From Ettlia oleoabundans (Eukaryota > Chlorophyta > Chlorophyceae > Chlamydomonadales), in NCBI GenBank assembly GCA_019693395.1, contig JAAMXP010001591.1, positions 2,177-14,199 of the forward strand: a DNA stretch of 12,023 bases. Direction: 5' to 3'. The position numbers and the translations under genes were made by a program. Shown here in pieces: positions 1 through 7,246 of this stretch. Under the pieces are notes generated by a model. That model was not told where the DNA came from. It did not search any database and was given only the letters and a program-made list of their open reading frames with translations. Within the stretch, counting starts at the first letter, position 1. Every line of letters starts with the position of its first letter.

Positions 1-40
1 ACACACAAACACACACCACCACCACCACGCATACACACCA
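1..40. repeat. AC/ACC microsatellite in a SIZ1 intron
   Basis: The first 40 bases are almost only AC and ACC units. On the minus strand this GT/GGT-rich tract lies directly downstream of the donor of SIZ1 exon 8 (boundary at 51), so it is intronic. Confidence 0.75.
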
Positions 41-50
41 CCCTGCTCAC

Positions 51-2812
51 CAATGTTGGCCACGTCATCCCGCTGATTGATCCCCATTGTGGCATTAAAG
101 GCCCGGCCATAGGGCCTGCAGAATGTAGAAGGACAGCGAGCCAGAGCGTGAGATGCACAAACACCGAAGGCAAGTGAGCTGCAACGGGTTTGGCAGATGC
201 GTTACTGCAACGGGTGAAGCAGCCAGGGAGGAAGGCAGGCAACGCACTGCCCCTGTTCCCCCAGTATACCACAAAAGAAGCCAGCGTTGCAGTGAGTTCT
301 GCTGTAGGATGGTATGAAGCGTACATAGCTAGGGAACACAGGTAGCACTGGTGAGCCGATGCGCCCCCACCTGTGCGGCAGGTTGTTGATTTTGAGGTCC
401 ACGTGTTTGGGCCAGTGGTACCGCTGAACCACCTCATCACCTACAAGCAGGCACCCCACCTGTGCACACGGGGCAACAGGCAGACAGGTAGGTGGGGACA
501 CTGCGGAGCATAGCTGATATACAGCTGATGTACAGCATAATCAAGGGATGCCAGACAACATTGACCTAGAAGGTAGCCGGCAGCCTAGCAGCGGCATCCA
601 GCGCATAACAGCAACGCCAAGAGGGGCTCGCTAGCGAATGGAATGCGATGGCTCAGACAGGCTCATGGTATGACCAGAGAACGCATGTGCAGCGGCAAAC
701 TGTGCTTGCAAATTTGCGCAGCGGCTGTGGCAACTGCGTTGTGAAATGTGCATTGTAAGGCTGCCCCAACCGTCCCTTGCCCTGCCTCACCTGCACCCTG
801 TGGTTCTCTGGATCCCTCTGCACTGACTCCAGCTGCTGCTGGTTCAGGTAGAACACGCGATCGCCGCACTGCACCTCCTGCATGCCAGAGGCTGTCAGCA
901 GCGGCGGGCGGCCCTCCTGTAGTAGCGGGATCGCAAGCAAACAACAGCCTTAAAAATCTTGGCACCCGTAGTTTGTTCCGTGACCCTCAATAATATTTGG
1001 AGTTCCGCCCGTGAACCTGACACCTGATGGAATGGTCCAAGGTGAGAGCAGGAGAGCATGCAGGTGGCGCCTGTCGTGCAAGGTTTCACCTGTGATCGGA
1101 GGCGGGAGGGCGGCAGCACCTGCTCAGTGACTTCCCAGAAGGGATCTGCTAGCCGTGCTCTGCAGCACAGCAACAGAGCATAGTAATTGATGGGGGGCCA
1201 CTTTGGAATGCTGCATTAGAAATGCCTCAGCCAGCCTGCTTGGCAATCTGAAACCTTCAACACTCGGTGCAACAGCCCTAGCTGCAACATCTGTGTAGCA
1301 GATACGCCCCTTCCAGCCCAGGGTGCTAGAAGGCAGGCAAACGCAAGCTGGCAGCAGGAAGAATGGTGATGTGGATGTGGAAAGAGCCGCACCTGCAGAG
1401 CTCGCACAGGAAGCCCTTGATGCTGTCCGACAGCCGATCTATTCCCAGGCAGTCGCAATGCTGCCAGATGCCGCAACCTTTGCCCTGCAGCAGAAACGTG
1501 AGGATGAGTTGAGCCCGTTCGGCGTTTGAAAAGTTGTGGATGGATATGCGAGGTAAAGCATGGTTGAACCGTGAGTGCGGACCAGTACCGCAGGAGCAAA
1601 GGTGTGGCACATGCTCTGACATTCAAAGCAATCGAGTGCTTGGTGCTCAATAAGGGGAGTTTACAACCCTCTCATGCAACACAACACGACCAGCGGGGCA
1701 GCATGAGGCCAAGAACGTGCAAAAACAGCATGTAGGCATGCGGCAGTGATGCATCGCTGCAATGTTCTTTTCCACCAGGAACGCCTCACCTCACATTGGA
1801 CCATGCGCCCGCGCTCTGACTGCACGTGACAAATGCAGCGCACACGTCGCGGCTTGCTGCCGCTGCCATCAGGAGCGAGATAGCCTGCTAGTGCAGCAGG
1901 CTGGACCTCAAACCCTTGCTGCTGTAGCGCCGCTAGTGCTGCTGCTTCCGACTGCATATCCAGTGGCAGCAGGCCTGCACCGCCATAACGTTGCCGCTGG
2001 CCATAATCGTACAATCGCTGCTCCTGGCGTAACATGGACGCATGCATCTCCTGATGCGTCGCTGCTGCTGCACCGGAACCAACGCCGCCACCAGCTGGCA
2101 CAGGCAGGCTGCTGTGGGCGGACTGGTCCGAGGGAGCGGTGGCTGGCAGGCCCCGCATCTTGCAGTACACCTCGTGCACTAATTTGGCTGCAAGCAGGCA
2201 GTGCAGAAATTCAGCAGCCATGTTTGCGTTGGGTTTGCAAGGTCAGACGAGCAGGCACGGCAGCGTAAAAGACCCCAATGCCGGCGGCGGCAAAATGCAA
2301 CATTGCAATGCTGTGCGGTGCTGTGGCGGTGCAGTGCCTTGCCATGTATGCGATGGTCGTGCATAAAGACATGGACACCAGACACCCACATGTATCTCAC
2401 AAGACGATGGTCATGAATGCCGTAGCAAGTACAACATGCGCACTTTGCCAGGACAACCACCTCACCTGCTTGCTCTATCTTCCATTGCTGCTGCGGGCCG
2501 CGAACGGTGGAGCGCCCCAACGCCGCTGCAGCCGCACTATTGGGGTCCAATTCGCCAAAGTAAGCCAGGATGCGGCCCTGCAGCTCGCCCTTGCGCCCTG
2601 CGGTGCATATATGCAGCACATAAAGTGTGGACCCTGTGTTCTGCCACGCTGGCCACAAGGGTTGGACTAAACTGAAGTTCACAGAGCGCTTGCGGCTCAC
2701 CTGTTTTCTTCAGGCCCAACCGCTCCGCCACAAGTCCCAGCTCTGCTACCCGGAACGACATTACCTCCTGCCGCACTTGGCTGGCAGACGGGAAGCTGCC
2801 GCAGTTTGCCAT
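51..2812 (-). CDS. SIZ1: SIZ1/PIAS-like SUMO E3 ligase, N-terminal 361 residues (SAP-PHD-PINIT), partial
   Basis: Eight minus-strand exons join in phase: 2812-2701, 2597-2466, 2187-1790, 1484-1393, 1159-1090, 916-791, 459-371, 115-51; the gene continues off the left edge. The start at 2812 is the first in-frame ATG, in good context (GCAGCCATGG). Residues 18-53 form a SAP domain (SFRVAELGLVAERLGLKKTG, then RKGELQGRIL). A conserved post-SAP helix follows (AKLVHEVYCKMR), then about 100 residues of Gly/Ala/Gln-rich linker. Residues 195-245 are a PHD finger with ligands C199, C201, C213, C218, H223, C226, C241 and C244 (IWQHCDC, FLCELCR). Residues 246-361 match the PINIT region (RLADPFWEV, QRYHWPKHVDLKINNLPHR, NQRDDV). 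In this family SAP binds DNA, and PINIT with the SP-RING position SUMO and the UBC9-SUMO thioester for transfer to nuclear targets. The SP-RING, the catalytic part, should lie to the left of this window. The PHD is what separates plant-type SIZ1 from animal PIAS. The donor at 1392 (GTGCGG) is non-consensus but gives the only in-phase join I found. Confidence 0.9.
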
Positions 2813-4018
2813 GGCTGCTGCGCCGCGCCGATGGCGGCAGCGGCGAGGACCCAGTGGCGGCTCTGACCCGCCACTCACAGACGCCGTGTACCGTCTCCAG
2901 AACTGACTCCAGAGCGGCTCTGCGGGGCCGAACAGTGGGAAAGGCGGGCAGTGCGACGTTCAGGTTCATGAGCTACCAGTGTCAGCCATTCTCGACAATT
3001 CTTGCCACCTTGCAACTGTGCCGAACCTTAACTTGCCCTCAAGACGTCGGCACTCGCACCCGCTGCGACTAATGTGCCCCCGCAACAGGAAGGCCAGAGG
3101 TCTATTAACTGCTGCAGCAGTTGCGACACGGTGAAAGAGAGAGTAGAAGACGGACATACGTATGGGCGATTTGCGCAACTTGGGGACAGGCTGGCGGCAC
3201 GCTGCGCTGCAGAGTGCTGAGGCGGCGTGCAATGCTCTCAATACGCCTCCCTAGCTGGCTGACACATGGGCTGTGGACAGCACCCCACCCTTGTTCTAGC
3301 CGCCTTGCAAGTTGTTGAAATGTGCTGCCCCTAAGCAGGGCGCCCATCAGGTGACTCACCGTTCGGCAGCCCCACTGACGCAAGCATGAGCCTGCTCCTG
3401 CCCTTATGCCTGAAAGCTGGCGCATTCCCACCGTGTGCAAACTGCAGCTCTTTCACCACGACAGGTTGGAGCAAGTCGGCAGATAGGGCGGCTTGAGTGT
3501 ATATGCCCGCCGCTGCAGGTTGGCGAAGATGTGCTGATCGGGCCTTCTTCACAAGTGGAACAAGTTGGAGGTAAGAGAACAAGCCCTGCTGGAGGCAGGC
3601 GCACAAGCTTTGCTACAATATCCCACCCTGATCAATAACTGACTAGTTTACAGTCCGAAGTGACTTCCTAGCTTGCATGACACCTGCCAAAATGCTGCAG
3701 GCGGCAACCTTACATCCCAGGTCTCATAGGTGCCGTCTAAGGTGGCGCTACCTCTACATCCTACCAATAATTGACAGAACATAAACTCTCAAGACTCACC
3801 TGCATCACACAATTGCGTGGGACTGTATGTGCCCATGCCTACCCGACCATCCCAAGGTGGGAAGGGTGCGACAGGCCGCCTCAGCGTGCCGCCACCCTGT
3901 CGCTGCATGTCGCCATAAGTCGGCTGCGGATATCACCTCTACCCCAACGTCACAGGACGGTAGATACGTCTAAGCCCCGCGTGGACAGCGTTCCGCACGG
4001 GCAATCAGCCATCGGCTT
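2813..4018. other. Divergent intergenic region between SIZ1 and DPM3, no confident gene
   Basis: This 1.2 kb must hold the promoters and 5' leaders of SIZ1 (minus) and DPM3 (plus). Several partial coding-like readings exist on both strands but none could be joined into a gene. The best is the plus-strand hexad stretch at 3465-3570, listed separately. On the minus strand there are good GTGAGT donors with exon edges at 3800 (after a short reading from ATG 3836) and near 3360, and an open frame over 3105-3440. I recognise no family in these minus readings. The region may hold an undetected small gene, a decayed one, or only regulatory DNA and untranslated exons. Confidence 0.5.
3465..3570 (+). 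other. Candidate exon with six hexapeptide-repeat turns (left-handed beta-helix-like)
   Basis: Read in the frame starting at 3465, the stretch gives VGASRQ, IGRLEC, ICPPLQ, VGEDVL, IGPSSQ and the start of VEQVGG: Val or Ile at all six repeat starts, followed by Gly in four. That is the [LIV]-G-x4 pattern of left-handed beta-helix proteins (acyltransferases, nucleotidyltransferase tails, gamma-carbonic anhydrases, eIF2B subunits). It is bounded by a possible acceptor (CACGACAG) and a good donor (GGAG|GTAAGA). No matching exons could be found on either side, and the 1.2 kb gap has little room for most such proteins. It may therefore be a gene relic, part of a small unrecognised gene, or a short DNA repeat that mimics the pattern. 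Confidence 0.3.
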
Positions 4019-4649
4019 ATGCTGCGCGTAGTCCGGCTCAGCGCAGTTGGCCTCTTGCTGCTGGCCATCTGGGTAGCTCTGCTGCAGCAGACTGCGGACG
4101 AGCCCACGCGCACCTGGGTGCTGCTGGTAAGCAGGGTGGCACAAGGGGCTTGCGGGCACAGCGCCGCCGTCGGTGCTTCTCCCCTGCAGTGGTAGAGCCT
4201 GCATGTGTTCCATCTTTTCCCAACGTCATTTCCGCTACCTACTTCACGATGAGAGCAGGCATAGGCTTGAGTTTGTGCGGTGCTGCACCATTCTGGGATC
4301 TCCTTCGGATTCCTCACACTGTTCTCACTTCATGCAGACCCCACCGCTTGGTGTGGTCGCTTTTGGCGTGTACCTGGTGTTCGCGCTGCTGTACGGTGTT
4401 GCCACCTTCAGGACAGTGCCTGAAGAGGCTGAATTGCTACAGAAGGTGGGTCTCATGTTTCAGTAGGTTGTAAGCATGGGCATACTCTTTAGGCTAGACG
4501 GCAACCAACAAGTGCTGTATAGACACTGCCTCCATTCCTTGCACACCTGGTCCTTCATGTGCCAGTCGTTCCTGGCCTCGCCGTTCTTTCTTTCTGTACA
4601 GGATATTGCACGAGCCAAGGCTGACCTGGCACGCCGTGGGATTTACTAG
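4019..4649 (+). CDS. DPM3: Dolichol-phosphate mannosyltransferase subunit 3 (DPM3)
   Basis: Three exons, 4019-4126, 4338-4445 and 4602-4649 (36, 36 and 15 codons plus TAG), join at phase 0 through clean GT-AG introns of 211 and 156 bases and encode 87 residues; human DPM3 has 92. Residues 7-22 and about 41-60 are two hydrophobic membrane spans (LSAVGLLLLAIWVALL; VVAFGVYLVFALLYGVATF). The protein ends in a charged coiled coil finishing ADLARRGIY, matching the ADLARRG ending of DPM3. In this family the spans sit in the ER membrane and the cytosolic tail holds and stabilises the catalytic subunit DPM1, so that dolichol-phosphate-mannose can be made for N-glycans, GPI anchors and O-mannosylation. 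The start at 4019 is chosen because it opens directly into the first membrane span. The Trx-PUB gene follows on the same strand 261 bases after the stop. Confidence 0.93.
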
Positions 4650-4910
4650 CGGACCCAAGCCGCGTTGAATTGAGGCACCCTATCAGTCTAGTAGTGGACT
4701 GCTTCTTGGACTAGGCTGCACGGATACTGTAGCGAGTGAGCGAGTGCCGCAAGCAGCTGGGGAGTAAACATAGCTAGCCAGCCCGTGGAACCTCAAACAA
4801 ACACGGAGCTTGATTTGATTATCAAGATCCAGCTAGCCAGTTAATCACCCAACCAGACAGCCATTAGGCGCTGACATCGGGGCAGGTGGACCTCAAACCA
4901 GGCGCAAACC
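4650..4910 (+). promoter_or_regulatory. DPM3 3' end and thioredoxin-PUB promoter/5' leader
   Basis: This spacer must hold the DPM3 3' untranslated region and the promoter and leader of the next gene. A near-identical word occurs twice, TAGCTAGCCAG at 4771-4781 and AGCTAGCCAG at 4831-4840. A 6+6 base inverted repeat, CTTGAT/ATCAAG (4809-4814 and 4821-4826), lies between them. No TATA box or TGTAA polyadenylation word was seen. The boundary between the two genes cannot be placed from sequence. Confidence 0.4.
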
Positions 4911-6795
4911 ATGTCGGATGACTATGCAGACGGCACGGTGCATGCCCTCATTATGGGTAACTCTGAGCTACGCACCATCCTGGCTTCCGCGGCACAGCGG
5001 CGCCAGCTGGTGTTGATTGATTTTTCTGCCTCTTGGTGCGGACCCTGCCGCATGATGCTGCCCGTGCTGCAGCAGCTGGCCGCGGAGCACCGCGGCAGGC
5101 TGGCCGTGGTAAAGGTGAGCGGTGAGAGAAAATCCAAGGCGGTGAGGCGTGTAGCATAAGCAATAGAAACCAATGGTTGGCTGGCTTGTTGCTGCCTATG
5201 TTGTGGGTGGGGATTAGTAAGTAGCCTGGGCCCCGGGTGTGCAACTGCTGCCTGGCGCCGTGCTTTTGCCTGCATACAGGGCTTCACGACACCTTGATTT
5301 GGGCAACCAGCAACCCTGCAGTCTATTTCCAGCTGCTATGCGCTTTACGTTCCCCACATACAAGCAGGTAGCTTCTCTGCTGCTGAGCCGCCCATGACTT
5401 GCCTTCTGTCCCATCATGCACATGCAGGTTGACTGTGAACAGACAGCCGCCAACCAGGACCTAGCGGCGTCCAGTGGCATCCGTGCCTTCCCCACCTTCC
5501 ACCTGTACCGGTGGGTGCTGGGGTTCACAACTGAGTGGGCAAAGCATAGGCCAAGGGTCCTGTTTTGGGGGAGAGCCCTCCTACGAGAACCGTGACAGTA
5601 GTCTGCTCACTGCTGCGTTTGTGGAAGCAGGTCTGGTCAGCGCCCCGCTGTATGTGCCCATCCTGCCTGCGCAGGGATCAGCAGAAAGTTGCGGAGCTAC
5701 GAGGAGCGGACCAGGCGGGCCTACGGCGTGCCATACAGCAGCAGCTGGCGCAAGTGGGCCCTACCGCCGGCTCTGCTGGTGGCCCCAGCCCCATGGCAAC
5801 TGCTCTTGCTTCGGCTTTGGCGCGAGTGAAGGCCGGTTGCTCGTTTGAAGAGTTTGTGGGAGCGGCCAAGACGCTGCTCACGTTTGTGGGGAACGCCATC
5901 AACCATCCCAACGAGGAAAAGTATCGGCGGGTGAAGCTGAGCAATGCTGCTTTCCAGTCAAAGCTGGCGTGCCGCGCAGGCGGCAAGGAATGCATGGAGG
6001 CCATTGGCTTCAGGTGGGTGTGGCTGGTTGAGCCCCTGCGGGGTTGGTCAGGCTGACTGGATGCAGGTGGGTGGGGTGGGTGGCGCACTGGTGGGCTTGC
6101 TGCCTGACTGCCTCGTGCTGGATCATCTGCCCGTGGTTGGCAGCGCTCTGCAGTAGCTTGCTCCACAGGTGAAAGCAGCCCCGTGAGCCTGTGTTGCTCT
6201 TGGTTGTGTCCGTAGTTCTACACTGATCGCTGATCGAGTAGATTAACTTTCCTGGTTGCCTTGTCGGTCGGTTTGCAGGGAGATGATGGAGGCTGGGGAG
6301 GGTGTGATGGTGATGACTGAGTTGCCACCTGAGCTGCCACGTGTGCGCCAGCTACTGCAGCAGGCCCTGCAGCAGGCAGAGGCAGCAGCGGCCGGCGCCG
6401 CTGCCGCGGAGCGGCGTGCAGCGGCGGCGCAGCCTGCGGCGCCGGCTCAGGCTCCGCCCACTGGGGTGGCAGGTGCCGCCACAAGCAGCACAGTAGATGC
6501 CACAGTCCTGGCCAGGGCACTGGTCACAGCCATGGGCAGCAGTGGCAGCTTTGATGGCCGCAGCGGCTCTGCGGCCGGCAGCGGCAGTTCTCGGCCTGCC
6601 GCCGCTCCCGGGCAGCCAACAGCACCTGCTGGTCTGCCGCAACACGCCCTGGCTCACGTGACGCCCCAGAAGCTGGCTCGGGTGCTGGCAGACATCATGA
6701 GGGAGTGTGGTATCACAGGACCCAACCCGGCGCCAGCCCAGCAGCAGCAGGAGGAACAACAGGAAGCGCCGCCACCGGGCCCGCCTGAGGAGTGA
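4911..6795 (+). CDS. Thioredoxin domain-PUB domain fusion protein, 380 residues
   Basis: Four exons join in phase: 4911-5114, 5428-5510, 5675-6013 and 6279-6795 (stop TGA). The start has a good context (ACCATGTCG). Residues 1-117 are a thioredoxin fold with active site WCGPC (C43, C46), core strand VLIDFSA and cis-proline P90 (AFPTF). No signal peptide is visible, so it is probably cytosolic or nuclear. A linker (118-149) leads to a PUB domain, about 150-225, with CSFEEF, INHPNEEKYRRVKLSN, AFQSKL and ECMEAIGFRE. PUB domains in PNGase (NGLY1), UBXD1 and HOIP bind the C-terminal tail of p97/CDC48 or similar peptides. The tail (226-380) is a Gln/Ala helix followed by Ala/Pro/Gly-rich sequence holding two copies of V-x4-LAR-x-L-x3-M (281-294, 336-349). 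It differs from TXNL1, in which a PITH domain follows thioredoxin. Inference: a CDC48-associated oxidoreductase or scaffold. The domain calls are firm; the function is not. Confidence 0.9.
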
Positions 6796-7246
6796 CAGGG
6801 CATAGCAGTCTCGCAACAGCCTGCCAAGATGAAAGTGGCAGATGGCAAAGAGCAGGCTCGGTTGTAGCGTTCCCTTATGTGAAGTGGCATGTTGGCGATG
6901 AACGGACGGATTGCTGACCACCTGCGTTCTCAATAGTAGGCTGTGTTGCTTCCTTTTACAGCCCTGCTCCATGGTGTGATCACCAGAACGGCTGTGTGTC
7001 TGTAGAAAAAAGTGACGGTAACCAGATATACAACCAGGGAGGCACGGGCACAGCCCCTTCAGCCAGCCCGAATGCTGTCCAATTGCACGTTAAAATCCAA
7101 GCAGGCCAGCCACCCAGCCAGCATTTCCGCGCCAGCTCAGCGACTCATGTCAAGCAGCTGAAAGTCCTGATGTCCACCGTGGGATCATTGGAAGGCAGCC
7201 ACAATGACCTCAGTTGGCTACTGCCTGTCGCCCGTTATGCACCTCC
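6796..7246. other. Convergent intergenic region (3' untranslated regions of Trx-PUB and SDR)
   Basis: These 451 bases separate two genes that point at each other, so both 3' ends should fall here. No convincing coding reading on either strand was recognised; the plus-strand open frame across 6996-7352 starts with GTG and runs into the SDR last exon. On the minus strand TGTAA, the green-algal polyadenylation word, occurs at 6960-6956. No equivalent was found for the plus-strand gene. Confidence 0.55.
6956..6960 (-). terminator. Possible TGTAA polyadenylation signal for the SDR gene
   Basis: The minus strand reads TGTAA here, 287 bases past the SDR stop codon. TGTAA is the usual poly(A) signal in Chlamydomonas and relatives. 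A five-base word occurs often by chance, and the other genes here show no such signal, so this is weak. Confidence 0.25.

Noticed and set aside
1216..1650. 144-codon open frame on the minus strand
   Set aside because: It lies across SIZ1 exon 4 in the wrong frame and the flanking introns; the PHD frame is the right one.
2813..2878. In-frame N-terminal extension of SIZ1 starting at 2878
   Set aside because: The codon there is GTG. The ATG at 2812 has a strong context and the SAP domain begins 18 residues later.
3161..3253. Short plus-strand frame from the ATG at 3161 (MGDLRNLGTGW...)
   Set aside because: It stops after 30 codons, no donor joins it in phase to the hexad stretch, and it matches no family I know.
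3771..4031. 86-codon plus-strand open frame overlapping the DPM3 start
   Set aside because: It has no recognisable family and is out of frame with DPM3; it could at most be an upstream frame if the leader is that long.
5678..6166. 162-codon open frame on the minus strand
   Set aside because: It mirrors the PUB-domain exon, whose plus-strand frame has clear homology and splice sites.
6352..6972. 206-codon open frame on the minus strand
   Set aside because: It is antisense to the Ala/Gln-rich last exon of the Trx-PUB gene; reversed GCN/CAG repeats give long Cys/Leu/Arg-rich frames without stops. No domain is recognisable.
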